Source: Methanobacterium sp. UBA44
GTDB lineage: Archaea; Methanobacteriota; Methanobacteria; Methanobacteriales; Methanobacteriaceae
Length of the DNA stretch: 64,000 bases
Direction of reading: 5' to 3'
Assembly: GCA_002494885.1 (NCBI GenBank)
Contig: DACV01000007.1
Location: 278,628-342,627, forward strand
A program made the position numbers and the translations under genes. Below, piece by piece: positions 26,546 through 35,370 of the stretch; position 1 is the stretch's first letter; every line of letters begins with the position of its first letter. The notes under the pieces are model-generated. The model was not told where the DNA came from and did not search any database. It saw nothing but the letters and a program-made list of their open reading frames with translations.

Positions 26546-26581
26546 TAGATAACCCAAAAACTCATAAAGTTTAGTTATCTA
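26546..26581. promoter_or_regulatory. two-part palindrome between aIF5A and arginine decarboxylase
   Basis: TAGATAAC (26546-26553) and GTTATCTA (26574-26581) are perfect inverted repeats, and nested inside are AAACT (26558-26562) and AGTTT (26568-26572). This makes a 13-bp broken stem. It lies 73 bp before the decarboxylase ATG in a divergent promoter region, so it could be an operator shared by both transcripts or a terminator. No protein can be named. Confidence 0.45.
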
Positions 26582-26653
26582 CTATGATAAACGATTAAAA
26601 ATCTTATAAAATAGCTTTATCTTTTTCAATATTTAAACCTTAAGTGATTAATT

Positions 26654-27097
26654 ATGAAAATAGCAATAACATCAGGAAAGGCAGAAGGCCCTAGTAAACT
26701 CAATGCATTCGATAATGCCCTATTAGATGCAGGAATAGGGGATGTAAATTTAATCAAAGTATCCAGCATAATACCAGCCGATTTCAAATTCGTTGAACTA
26801 CCTGAATTGAAACCAGGTGCTATGATAAACTGTGTTCTGGCTCATAAAAGTTCCAAAAATAAAGGTGATGTTCTCACCGCCGTAATAGCTGTTGCAACAT
26901 CCGCTGATTTTGGATGTGTTGTGGAACATTCAAGTACAAATGAAGATCCAGAAGAAGTAAGAGAAATGGCCGTATTTATGGTAAAAGAAATGATGAAAAC
27001 AAGAAAAATGGAAATAAAAGAAATAATAGTGGAAGAAATAAGCCATACAGTACAAAATGGAGGATCTGTAGTTGCTGCTATTGTTTATCTGGAGTAA
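26654..27097 (+). CDS. pdaD: pyruvoyl-dependent arginine decarboxylase
   Basis: 147 residues of the self-cleaving pyruvoyl enzyme that makes agmatine from arginine. The cleavage pair is Ser37-Ser38 in KVSSIIPAD: processing yields a beta chain and an alpha chain starting with the pyruvoyl group. Similar in length to the Methanocaldococcus enzyme (about 165). Start ATG 26654 follows AAGTGATT. It heads a run with suhB, nadK and probably cfbE on the same strand, 3 bp from suhB. Agmatine feeds polyamines and hypusine on aIF5A, whose gene is divergent. Confidence 0.96.
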   Translation: MKIAITSGKAEGPSKLNAFDNALLDAGIGDVNLIKVSSIIPADFKFVELPELKPGAMINCVLAHKSSKNKGDVLTAVIAVATSADFGCVVEHSSTNEDPEEVREMAVFMVKEMMKTRKMEIKEIIVEEISHTVQNGGSVVAAIVYLE

Positions 27098-27100
27098 AGT

Positions 27101-27922
27101 ATGAAAGAAGAAGATATGGAATTTTGGAGAGATGTTTCATATAAAATAATAGAAGAAGTTGAAAAATCCATTTCTCCACTTGTTGGCGAAGAAAAGGCCG
27201 GGGAAATATTAAAAATGGGTGCTGATGGTACTCCAACCAAATTTATCGATGAAGAAGCTGAAAAGAAAGTTATTGAAGTCCTGGAAAAGGCTGGAAAGCC
27301 AGTGACCCTTATTAGCGAAGAAATAGGCGAATTAAAAATTGGTGAAGGTCCAGCAGAAGTAATTTTTATAGTCGATCCCCTTGATGGTACTGTTAATGCC
27401 ATAAAAAAGATACCTGCTTATTCAATATCAATTGCAATAGTTTTGCCACCTAATTCTACCATAAAGAATATTGAGATGGGCTTTGTAAAAAATATTGCTA
27501 CAGGAGATTTATATGAAGCCTTTAAAGGAAAAGGATCCTATATTAATGGTAAAAGTTTGATTCCATCAAGACAGGAGGAAATCACCCGATCTTTAATCGG
27601 TACTTACATCCGGGGGATAAGAATGGAGAAAATGGATAAAATCTGCAATACTGTAAAAAGAATCAGACTATTAGGGTCCGTTGCTATAGAATTAAGTTAT
27701 GTTGCAGATGGAACCTATGATGCTTTCCTGGATATTAGAGGAAATTTAAGAATTATAGATATAGCCGCTGCAAAACTAATTATAGAAGAAGCAGGTGGCA
27801 TTATTACAGATGAAAAAGGAGAACTTCTGAACAATCCATTAAATGTTAAGGAGAGGACTTCTATAATCGCAGCATGTAATTTAAATATTCATAAAAACAT
27901 AATTAATATGACAGGGGTCTGA
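27101..27922 (+). CDS. suhB: bifunctional inositol monophosphatase / fructose-1,6-bisphosphatase
   Basis: 273 residues of the archaeal IMPase/FBPase family. The metal site is seen in ISEE (72-74), VDPLDGT (91-97) and the later IIDIAAAKLIIEEAGG block. Archaeal members hydrolyse both inositol-1-phosphate and fructose-1,6-bisphosphate. In related methanogens it adjoins or is fused to NAD kinase, which also has phosphatase-linked roles in NADP balance. Here nadK follows with a 1-bp overlap, so the two are translationally coupled. Confidence 0.93.
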   Translation: MKEEDMEFWRDVSYKIIEEVEKSISPLVGEEKAGEILKMGADGTPTKFIDEEAEKKVIEVLEKAGKPVTLISEEIGELKIGEGPAEVIFIVDPLDGTVNAIKKIPAYSISIAIVLPPNSTIKNIEMGFVKNIATGDLYEAFKGKGSYINGKSLIPSRQEEITRSLIGTYIRGIRMEKMDKICNTVKRIRLLGSVAIELSYVADGTYDAFLDIRGNLRIIDIAAAKLIIEEAGGIITDEKGELLNNPLNVKERTSIIAACNLNIHKNIINMTGV

Positions 27923-28767
27923 TGATGCGGATAGGTATTGTAACACGTCATGATATTCACAGAGGAGTAGAACTAGCCGAGGAAATTGTTGATTTTTTAA
28001 TCAAGAAAGATATAGAAGTTTTTCTGGATCCTCAAATTGTTAGTGAACTTCGTAGATATCATAACTTAAGCTGTGACATTGATCAAATGGATGTGGATAT
28101 TATAATTACTATTGGAGGCGATGGAACAATTTTAAGGACTCAAAGCCTTATTGATGGTAAAAAAATACCCATATTTGCTATAAACATGGGTACAGTCGGC
28201 TTCCTAACAGAAATAAGCCCTGAAGAGACATTTCATGCCCTTAAAGAAGTCTTAGATGGCAATTATTTTATAGAGGAACGTACACGACTTGAAGTATGGC
28301 ATAATCGTAAATTAGCTCCTGCATTAAATGAAGTAGTTCTTATGACAAGAAAACCTGCAAAAATGCTTCATCTTGAAATAAAGGTCGATGGAGAGTATGT
28401 TGAAGAATTAAGAGCCGATGGATTAATAATTGCCACTCCAAGTGGTTCAACTGCCTATGCAATGTCTGCAGGAGGACCAATATTAGATCCACGCGTAGAT
28501 GCATTTATAATTGTACCCATATGTCCATTTAAGCTTGGATCACGTCCCACAGTAGTCTCTGGAAGTAGTGTAATCCAGGTAAAGCTTTTAAGAGAAGGTA
28601 AAAAAGCTAAAGCAGTAATAGATGGCCAATATGAGGAAGAGATTAACTATATGGATGAAGTAATATTCTCTAAATCAAAGGAAAATGCTTATTTTGTAAA
28701 GTTAACCAAAGATTTCTACAAAAAAGTTAGAGAAAAACTAATTAAAGGCGGAATCGACATAGAATAA
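27922..28767 (+). CDS. nadK: NAD kinase
   Basis: 281 residues. The NAD kinase signature GGDGT is at 65-69 (IITIGGDGTILRT), followed by NMGTVGFLTE and SGSTAYAMSAGGP. Makes NADP from NAD and ATP or polyphosphate. Two start codons stand in tandem (27922 and 27925) and overlap the suhB stop; either is possible. Position in the suhB-nadK-cfbE series is typical of Methanobacteriales. Confidence 0.96.
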   Translation: MMRIGIVTRHDIHRGVELAEEIVDFLIKKDIEVFLDPQIVSELRRYHNLSCDIDQMDVDIIITIGGDGTILRTQSLIDGKKIPIFAINMGTVGFLTEISPEETFHALKEVLDGNYFIEERTRLEVWHNRKLAPALNEVVLMTRKPAKMLHLEIKVDGEYVEELRADGLIIATPSGSTAYAMSAGGPILDPRVDAFIIVPICPFKLGSRPTVVSGSSVIQVKLLREGKKAKAVIDGQYEEEINYMDEVIFSKSKENAYFVKLTKDFYKKVREKLIKGGIDIE

Positions 28768-28797
28768 TTTTATTTTTAATTTGCATTCTGCTTCAGG

Positions 28798-30174
28798 ATG
28801 GATAAACCAATGAACGTCTTGATTATTGACATGACCCACGGCGGAATCCCCATTGCTTTAGAATTTTTGAATTACACAGATTTTAATGTTTTTGCATTAG
28901 ACATTTATAATACTCTTTCTAAAGAAAAAAAAGAATTACTTTCCCAAAAAGGAATAAAAATTGTTGAAAAAGGCTTTTTAGATAATATAGATATTAAAGA
29001 CGATATCATGGAAATATCAAATGATGATTTTTTATTAGTTGCCCCTATACACTGTAATATTAAACCTAAAATTCATTTAACTCATCATGAGGCAGTTAAT
29101 TTTTTATTAGAAAACAAAATTAAAGTTCCCATAATTGAAGTAACCGGGGTTAAAGGGAAAACCAGTGTTGTATGGATGTTAAAAGAGATATTTATAGAAA
29201 ATGATCCCCTTGTTTTAAGCAGCCTTGGAATAGAAGTTATACAAAACACTAAAAGCCAAATTTTAAAAAAGGATATCAGTATAACCCCTGCAAGCATTAT
29301 AGAAACATGGGAACTTGGTAAACCTTTTAATCCAGAAATATGTATCTTTGAAAGTTCTCTTGGAGGAACAGGACTTGCAGATGCAGGTATAATTACTAAT
29401 ATTGCTGAAAATTACCCTATAGCAAGTGGCGAAAAAAATGCAAGTCTTGCCAAAGAGCAGATGTTTAAAAGCAAAATCACTGTATGTGACTTTGATTCCT
29501 TCGCCTTTTTCTATTCAAATATGACTGGAAAAATAAATACTTTTGGTTTAAATGTTAAATCAAACGTTTATGCATCTGACATAGAATTTACACTTGATAA
29601 AACAACATTTAAAGCTAAAATAAATAATTTAAAGACTATTGAAGGCACTTTATTAAGCACAGAATTTGAAGTGGAAACATTTGCTCCTGCCGAACATCAT
29701 TTGAACAATGTCCTTTGCGCCATATGTGGGGCTTTAACTCTTAATACGCCTGTTAATCAAATAAAAGAAGGTTTAAAGAAATTTAAAGGTATTAGAGGTC
29801 GCACATCCATCAAAAAATACAAAGGAAGCACAATTATTGAAGAAATTAATCCAGGTCTTAATGTTACAGCGATCAAAAAATCAGTAGATATGATCAGGGA
29901 TTTTAAAAATTCAACCCTGATTTTTGGGGGTAAATACGGAATAACCTGTGAAGAAATTGATGAAGATTCTACCGTAGAATTCATACACCAGATAAATGAT
30001 GAAATTTCACTAATACTGGTTGATGAGCTTGGTAAAAATATCAAAAATAAGATAAAAAGAAAATATAAGTACATGGATAATTTTAATAACGCTATTGAAA
30101 AAGGAATTGAAATGAATTCCCCCATAATTCTTTTAATTTACAGATCCATATTTTCTGATCAAAATAAAAGATAA
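28798..30174 (+). CDS. cfbE: coenzyme F430 synthase
   Basis: 458 residues of a Mur-ligase-like enzyme. It performs the final step of coenzyme F430 synthesis, ATP-dependent closure of the cyclohexanone ring of 15,17(3)-seco-F430-17(3)-acid. The ATP loop TGVKGKTS is at 116-123 and the GRTSIKKY and GGKYG blocks mark the Mur central and C-terminal domains. F430 is the nickel tetrapyrrole of methyl-coenzyme M reductase, so this is a direct methanogen marker. Start may be ATG 28798 or ATG 28810; GGATG between them would suit the latter. hemC of the same pathway lies 215 bp downstream. Confidence 0.9.
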   Translation: MDKPMNVLIIDMTHGGIPIALEFLNYTDFNVFALDIYNTLSKEKKELLSQKGIKIVEKGFLDNIDIKDDIMEISNDDFLLVAPIHCNIKPKIHLTHHEAVNFLLENKIKVPIIEVTGVKGKTSVVWMLKEIFIENDPLVLSSLGIEVIQNTKSQILKKDISITPASIIETWELGKPFNPEICIFESSLGGTGLADAGIITNIAENYPIASGEKNASLAKEQMFKSKITVCDFDSFAFFYSNMTGKINTFGLNVKSNVYASDIEFTLDKTTFKAKINNLKTIEGTLLSTEFEVETFAPAEHHLNNVLCAICGALTLNTPVNQIKEGLKKFKGIRGRTSIKKYKGSTIIEEINPGLNVTAIKKSVDMIRDFKNSTLIFGGKYGITCEEIDEDSTVEFIHQINDEISLILVDELGKNIKNKIKRKYKYMDNFNNAIEKGIEMNSPIILLIYRSIFSDQNKR

Positions 30175-30205
30175 TTTTCACTCATTCCATTTCATTTAAT
30201 AAAAA

Positions 30206-30267
30206 TTTTATAACAATCAATTAATTAAATCAGATATTTTATAACAATCAATTAATTAAATCAGATA
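30206..30267. repeat. tandem duplication of a 31-bp unit
   Basis: Two perfect copies (30206-30236 and 30237-30267) of an AT-rich unit beginning TTTTATAACAATCAATTAAT lie head to tail between cfbE and hemC. Each contains the palindrome ATTAAT and a TTTTATAA that could act as a TATA element, so the duplication may double a promoter for hemC. It may also be simple slippage. Confidence 0.8.
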
Positions 30268-30388
30268 TTCAAAATCAGGAAATTTATTAAGTAATAAGTG
30301 AAAATCTTTTTAAAGATCAATAAAGAACTATTGAATATAATGGAAAAAAATTTAATTTTTAATGTTTAATGATTTTGGAGAGGATTCT

Positions 30389-31261
30389 TTGAGAGTGGGT
30401 ACCAGAGGAAGCAATTTAGCTATGACACAGACAAAAAATATAATCTATCAGTTATCCAAAATAATAAATGAAGATATATATATTGAAGTAATAAAAACAA
30501 CAGGCGATAAAATTACAGATTCTCAACTTTATACCATTGATGTAAAGGGTATATTCACCAAAGAACTGGATAAAGCAGTTTTAGAAGAGGAGGTCGATTT
30601 TGCAGTACATAGCTTGAAAGACCTTCCAACAGAACTTTCAGGCGATCTCGAGATAGTAGCTGTTCCTGAAAGGGAATCTCCAAATGAAGTGCTTGTATCG
30701 CCATACAATTGGGATGAATTAAAAGAAGGAGCATCCATGGGAACAAGTAGTCTCAGAAGAGAAGCTTTCTGTAATTATCATAAGAAAAACCTTAATATAA
30801 AACCAATAAGGGGAAATATAGATACAAGAGTAAGGAAAGTAAATGAGGGAGAATATGATGCCACAATAATGGCTGAAGCTGGTCTTAAGAGGCTTGGACT
30901 TTCAAATCATATTAAAAAAGTATTTTCCCCTGATTATTTCACCCCAGCAGCAGGTCAAGGAGCATTAGCAGTAGTTGCAAGGGCAGATAGTGATGTACGC
31001 AAAGAGCTGGAGAAATTAACTCACTTTAATTCATTACAGGAAATAAAAGCTGAAAAAACTGTACTTGAAGAACTTGGTGTAGGATGTCAATGGCCTCTCG
31101 GAGTTTCTGCAAGAGCAAATGGCAATAAACTTGATTTATTCAGCATTTTACTTACAAAAGAAGGTGAAATACTTTCTAAAGTCAAATTAAGCGGCCCAAT
31201 AAATAATCCTGAAGTTCTGGGTGAAGAAACCGCCAAAAAAATGATGGAGGCATACGCATGA
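30389..31261 (+). CDS. hemC: hydroxymethylbilane synthase (porphobilinogen deaminase)
   Basis: About 290 residues, joining four porphobilinogens into hydroxymethylbilane, the precursor of sirohydrochlorin, F430, cobamides and heme. RVGTRGSNLAM at the start, AVHSLKDLPT, GTSSLRR and the dipyrromethane-anchoring Cys in VGCQWPLG (near residue 233) are all present. TTG at 30389 is preferred: it has GGAGAGG five bases upstream and gives the usual short lead M-R-V-G-T-R-G. An ATG at 30362 in frame would add nine residues and has no ribosome site. Overlaps the next gene by 4 bp (ATGA). Confidence 0.95.
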   Translation: MRVGTRGSNLAMTQTKNIIYQLSKIINEDIYIEVIKTTGDKITDSQLYTIDVKGIFTKELDKAVLEEEVDFAVHSLKDLPTELSGDLEIVAVPERESPNEVLVSPYNWDELKEGASMGTSSLRREAFCNYHKKNLNIKPIRGNIDTRVRKVNEGEYDATIMAEAGLKRLGLSNHIKKVFSPDYFTPAAGQGALAVVARADSDVRKELEKLTHFNSLQEIKAEKTVLEELGVGCQWPLGVSARANGNKLDLFSILLTKEGEILSKVKLSGPINNPEVLGEETAKKMMEAYA

Positions 31262-32211
31262 ACAAAATAAATGTAGGTGTAATTGGCGTTGGAGCAATGG
31301 GCAATAATCATGCCAGAGTATATTCTAAAATTGAAAATGCTAATCTTATGGCCGTATCAGATCTTATGAAATCAAAAGTAGATGAAATAGCTCAAGAATA
31401 CAATGCTTTAAGCTTTGTGGATTATAATGATATCCTGAAAATGCCAGAAATAGACGCAGTTAGCGTATGTGTTCCTACAACTCATCATTTTAACGTTGTT
31501 ATGGATGCAATTGAACATAGTAAACATGTACTTGTAGAAAAACCCATAGCATTCACCCTTAGAGAAGCAAAATCAATGGTTAAAGCTGCAAAGGACAATG
31601 GAGTTAAGCTTGCAACAGGGCATGTTGAAAGATTTAATCCAGCAGTAGGAAAAGCAAAAGAACTTATAAAAAACAACGTTATTGGAGAAGTAGTATCTGC
31701 ATCTGCTAAAAGAGTTGGACCATTTCCCCCTCGAATTAAAGACGTTGGAGTCACTGTAGATCTTGCCATTCATGAAGTTGATATTATGTTCTATCTCTTT
31801 GATAGCCCTGTATCTCAAATATACGCCCATATGGGCAGTAGACTTGAAAAATGTGAATATGAAGACCATGCAGAGATAATGAGCACATTTGAAAATGGAA
31901 TTATTGGTATGCTTGAAGTAAACTGGCTTACTCCTTATAAGAAAAGAAAACTCGAGATTACTGGAGTAGATGGTATAATATCCATAGATTACATAGATCA
32001 GACAGTCAATGTATATGGAAAATCAACGCAAAATGTAGATATAGACTATAAAGAGCCTTTGAGGGAAGAATTAAGTTCATTTTTATCTGCAGTAAAGAAT
32101 GATGAAGAACCTAAAATCACCGGTGAAGATGGAATCTATGCACTTAAAGTTGTTACTGCAGCCATGAAATCAGCTAAAGAAAATGCACCTGTTAATTTAA
32201 ATGATTACTGA
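31258..32211 (+). CDS. Gfo/Idh/MocA oxidoreductase, UDP-GlcNAc 3-dehydrogenase-like
   Basis: 317 residues. N-terminal Rossmann domain with GVIGVGAMGNNHAR, then the conserved EKP (VLVEKPIAF) whose Lys is catalytic, and GHVERFNP and AIHEVDI in the C-terminal domain. Closest in pattern to archaeal UDP-N-acetylglucosamine 3-dehydrogenase, which starts synthesis of 2,3-diamino sugars for glycans. Translationally coupled to hemC through an ATGA overlap although the pathways differ; this pairing looks like operon convenience. Confidence 0.85.
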   Translation: MNKINVGVIGVGAMGNNHARVYSKIENANLMAVSDLMKSKVDEIAQEYNALSFVDYNDILKMPEIDAVSVCVPTTHHFNVVMDAIEHSKHVLVEKPIAFTLREAKSMVKAAKDNGVKLATGHVERFNPAVGKAKELIKNNVIGEVVSASAKRVGPFPPRIKDVGVTVDLAIHEVDIMFYLFDSPVSQIYAHMGSRLEKCEYEDHAEIMSTFENGIIGMLEVNWLTPYKKRKLEITGVDGIISIDYIDQTVNVYGKSTQNVDIDYKEPLREELSSFLSAVKNDEEPKITGEDGIYALKVVTAAMKSAKENAPVNLNDY

Positions 32212-32245
32212 TTTACATTTAAAGTTAAAATATAATTAAAATCTT

Positions 32246-32277
32246 CGCTCATGTTTGTTTGAGTGAGTCATTTTTTT
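32246..32277 (+). terminator. hairpin and T-run after the hemC-oxidoreductase operon
   Basis: CGCTCA (32246-32251) pairs with TGAGTG (32260-32265), including one G-T, with an eight-base loop. Seven T's follow at 32271-32277. It lies 35 bp after the oxidoreductase stop, the place for a transcript end. Confidence 0.5.
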
Positions 32278-32550
32278 AGTGCTTTAATTTAAAGGAAATA
32301 GTGTTTATATATGTGTAATTTAACATATTAAGTCATTTAAATTTACTATAAAAATTCATTAAACCATAAGCCCAATTTTTGCACAGGGCCATGAGCATGA
32401 GCAAAAAATAATTTAAATGAGTTAAGATTAGAGGATAGTTATAAGTTTAATAAAGAATATAAATAAAATTTAGAGTAAAATATTCATTAAATTTAAAAAT
32501 AATTATTTATTTAAAATTAAGTTGTCTTCAATTAAATTGGATGTGTTTTT
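32278..32550. other. intergenic, no gene seen
   Basis: AT-rich spacer before the GfcR-like gene. CATGAGCATGAGC near 32389 is an inverted match to the terminator arm GCTCATG 140 bp upstream, possibly by chance. No open frame or RNA is seen. Confidence 0.4.
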
Positions 32551-33150
32551 ATGAACGAAGAGCTTATTAAAAAGGCTTATGAATTAAGAAGTAGGGGTTT
32601 TACAACAGGTGAAATAGCAGATGAACTTAATGTCTCTAAAGACACTGCCCGATGGCTAATTTTACAGGTCAGCGGTAAAAATATTGAATCCAAAACTCAA
32701 AAAGCTCCAGTTGATTTTGCAATAGACTGGAAGAATTTAGGCAGTAGTTCTACAAGAATGATGAATGTTTCGGCAGCCATGGCAGATTTAGCCCTTGAAT
32801 ATGGAGATGTTGAAGTTGTTGTAGGGATATCTGTAAGCGGCGTGCCATTTGCAACAATGATGGCTGAAATAATTGACGCAGATATAACTGTATTCCATCC
32901 CATAAAACACAGAAAAGAAGAAGATGCAAAAGGAGCTATAAGCAGTAATTTCGCATCAGTTGAAGGCAAGAGCGTTGTAATTGTAGATGACGTTATAACA
33001 AGTGGAAGAACTATTAATGAAGCTATTGACGTTCTAAATGACCTTGGAGCAAATCCATTAGGTGTTGTTGTTCTTATAGATAAAAAAGGAATTTTTGAAG
33101 TTGGAAATGTTCCAGTTGAATCACTGATCCGTGTTAGTAGACTTGGATAG
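32551..33150 (+). CDS. GfcR-like transcription factor (HTH + phosphoribosyltransferase domain)
   Basis: 199 residues: an N-terminal HTH (RGFTTGEIADELNVSKDTARWL, residues 15-36) joined to an orotate-phosphoribosyltransferase-like domain with the PRPP loop VVIVDDVITSGRT (142-153). In haloarchaea the homologue GfcR activates glycolytic genes and is thought to sense a sugar-phosphate or nucleotide ligand. In methanogens the ligand and targets are unknown; a real PyrE activity is unlikely given the HTH. Stands alone, convergent with aRF1. Confidence 0.85.
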   Translation: MNEELIKKAYELRSRGFTTGEIADELNVSKDTARWLILQVSGKNIESKTQKAPVDFAIDWKNLGSSSTRMMNVSAAMADLALEYGDVEVVVGISVSGVPFATMMAEIIDADITVFHPIKHRKEEDAKGAISSNFASVEGKSVVIVDDVITSGRTINEAIDVLNDLGANPLGVVVLIDKKGIFEVGNVPVESLIRVSRLG

Positions 33151-33199
33151 CACTAATCTACTTTTTAATTTTTCAAAATATATAAAAAAAAGATATTTT

Positions 33200-34429
33200 C
33201 TAGACTCTATACCTAAGAATAGCAGCAAAACCACCAAACGCCTTCAAAAGTTGCATTCCTTCTTCTGTTTCTGTTGATATTATTTCTACCTCAGAACCGA
33301 CTTCTTCAGCCATGTCCACAAAGTCATCAATAATATCTTTAGCTCTGCTTTCTTTCATTCTTTCGCCGCATTCAGGACACTGCATATCTTCGGATTCATC
33401 TACATTTTTAACTGTTTTTTCCTGAATACAGCTACAAACAGGACATTCGTATGTTTCACGGTTTGATTTAATACCCTCTGAAAGTAAAAGAACTTCAACT
33501 GCCCCCATTCCAAGATTTTTCCTTACATCGGCCTCTCCGTAGGATGCAAGCCCATCTTCGCTTATAAGTTCTTTTAAGAACCTTTGAACAAGCTTCTTTT
33601 CGCGCATTATATCTATTTCAGTTAAAACGTCCATAGATTTGTCAATGACTTCCCTTATTCCAAATTCGCCAGTATATGAAGTATCTACAGTTGTAATGAC
33701 CTTATCTTTAATTTCATAGTGTAAATAGTCTCCTTTAAGAAAATCTTCCTTTGTATGGCCGGGGCCACCAAGTATTACACCCTTTAAATCTTCTATTGGT
33801 AAGAAAGCATCATTCATATGCTCTCCGATCCTCTTTAAAAATTCATGAGCTGCAAGTTCAATTAAACGGTCAAATCTTCTCTGAGATTGTCCACCCGCCT
33901 TATGCTTACCTGGTACACCACTGGTAAGTGTTTTTATTATATCTATTCTTTTTCCTCGTAAAGTTGCGATTGTAGCTTCTTTTCTATCCAAAACTGCAAG
34001 TCCATATGTTTCTTTTACATCGATCATTTCCTGTAGTGGTTCAAGATAGAATTCTGAGTTACAATGGTAAGTGTAAGTTTGAATTGGTTCTGGAGGTTCA
34101 AAAACATATGTTTCCATTTTTTCGGTACCAGGGCCGCCTTTAGGAATCATTCCAACAAAAAGGAGGAGTCCGTGCTCTGGCGGTTTAGGAAAGAGTTTTA
34201 ACCTCTGCATGATTACCTCAATTGCAGACTGTACATTCTTTTTTGTTGATTTACTCTTAATATTAGCACTCTGGCTTAATTCTTCCCTCATGTGCTTTAC
34301 AACATCGCTTACCTGTTTATCAGGAGGGATATATACAGATACAAGTTCTGTTCCTCTTCCTTTTTTATCCGCGAGTTCTTCAATAGTTCTTTTAAACTCG
34401 TATAACTCTTTTGATGATACTTCGGTCAA
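33200..34429 (-). CDS. prf1: peptide chain release factor aRF1
   Basis: 409 residues, recognising all three stop codons. NIKS is at 56-59, YHCNSEF at 121-127 (the YxCxxxF stop-reading motif), GGQ at 179-181, and a C-terminal zinc ribbon CPVC...CPEC near residue 330-360. The start is TTG 34429: it has GGAGAG six bases upstream and no ATG fits. It is divergent from UMP kinase. All functional motifs are intact. Confidence 0.97.
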   Translation of the reverse strand: MTEVSSKELYEFKRTIEELADKKGRGTELVSVYIPPDKQVSDVVKHMREELSQSANIKSKSTKKNVQSAIEVIMQRLKLFPKPPEHGLLLFVGMIPKGGPGTEKMETYVFEPPEPIQTYTYHCNSEFYLEPLQEMIDVKETYGLAVLDRKEATIATLRGKRIDIIKTLTSGVPGKHKAGGQSQRRFDRLIELAAHEFLKRIGEHMNDAFLPIEDLKGVILGGPGHTKEDFLKGDYLHYEIKDKVITTVDTSYTGEFGIREVIDKSMDVLTEIDIMREKKLVQRFLKELISEDGLASYGEADVRKNLGMGAVEVLLLSEGIKSNRETYECPVCSCIQEKTVKNVDESEDMQCPECGERMKESRAKDIIDDFVDMAEEVGSEVEIISTETEEGMQLLKAFGGFAAILRYRV

Positions 34430-34614
34430 AATAATCTCTCCTTAATCATTAATAGTAAATTGATATGTGATTTAAAAGATCAGGCGCACGGTTATTTTAT
34501 TTATATTATCTCACACATATATAATTAGATTAAAATTCTAAATTTTACTTTATTTTAATATATACGTTAGAATTATATTTATTTATGTTCCATGACATTA
34601 ATTATGGTGATAAG

Positions 34615-35295
34615 ATGAAGATAGTTATTACAGTTGGCGGTTCAATAATAATTAAAGATAATGATCACAAAAAATTCAAAGATTACGCTGATGTTTTAAA
34701 AGATATGAACACTGAACATCAATTATTTATCGTTGTTGGTGGCGGAAAACCTGCTCGAGATTATATAGGAATAGCAAGAGAACTTAAAGCTTCTGAAGCA
34801 GCCTGTGATGATATAGGTATAGATGTTACAAGATTAAATGCTAAACTTTTAATTATGGCCCTTGGTGAAGATGCATATCCTAAAGTGGCAAAAAATTTCC
34901 ATGAAGCGTTAGAATTTTCAGTTAGCTGTAAAATTGTTATAATGGGCGGGACTGAGCCAGCTCACAGTACTGATGCTGTTGGAAGCATTCTTTCAGAATT
35001 TGTGGGTGCTGATCTCATGATAAATGCCACATCTGTAGATGGATTATATGATAAGGATCCAAATAAATTTGAAGATGCAAAGATGTTTAATGAGATAACA
35101 CCGACAGAAATGCTGTCCATTTTAAGCAGTAAAGAAAATAAAGCAGGCACATATGAATTTTTAGATATGACAGCAATACAAATCATTAAAAGGTCAAACA
35201 TCAAAACATTAATTGTTAATGGAGAATATCCCAAAAATCTTCAAAAAGCAGTTACTGGCGAAATAGGGACAACAATAGTCTCTGATCACAGATAA
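34615..35295 (+). CDS. pyrH: UMP kinase (archaeal type)
   Basis: 226 residues of the amino-acid-kinase fold, phosphorylating UMP to UDP. The N-terminal VGGSII, the VVGGGKPARDYI phosphate loop, MGGTEPAHSTDAV and ATSVDGLYDKDP are typical for archaeal PyrH. ATG 34615 follows GGTGATAAG; the frame's earlier ATG 34585 has no ribosome site. Divergent from aRF1. Confidence 0.95.
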   Translation: MKIVITVGGSIIIKDNDHKKFKDYADVLKDMNTEHQLFIVVGGGKPARDYIGIARELKASEAACDDIGIDVTRLNAKLLIMALGEDAYPKVAKNFHEALEFSVSCKIVIMGGTEPAHSTDAVGSILSEFVGADLMINATSVDGLYDKDPNKFEDAKMFNEITPTEMLSILSSKENKAGTYEFLDMTAIQIIKRSNIKTLIVNGEYPKNLQKAVTGEIGTTIVSDHR

Positions 35296-35326
35296 TAACT
35301 AATTTTAAAGTTAATTTAGTAGGTAA

Positions 35327-35344
35327 AGAAATGCATGCATTTCT
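35327..35344. promoter_or_regulatory. perfect 18-bp palindrome
   Basis: AGAAATGCATGCATTTCT at 35327-35344 is self-complementary over all 18 bases. It lies 32 bp after the pyrH stop and 26 bp before the Zn-ribbon membrane protein start. This suggests an operator for the latter or a read-through control point. No regulator is identified. Confidence 0.5.
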
Positions 35345-35370
35345 GAAAATAAAAATTGAGGTGTATTACT

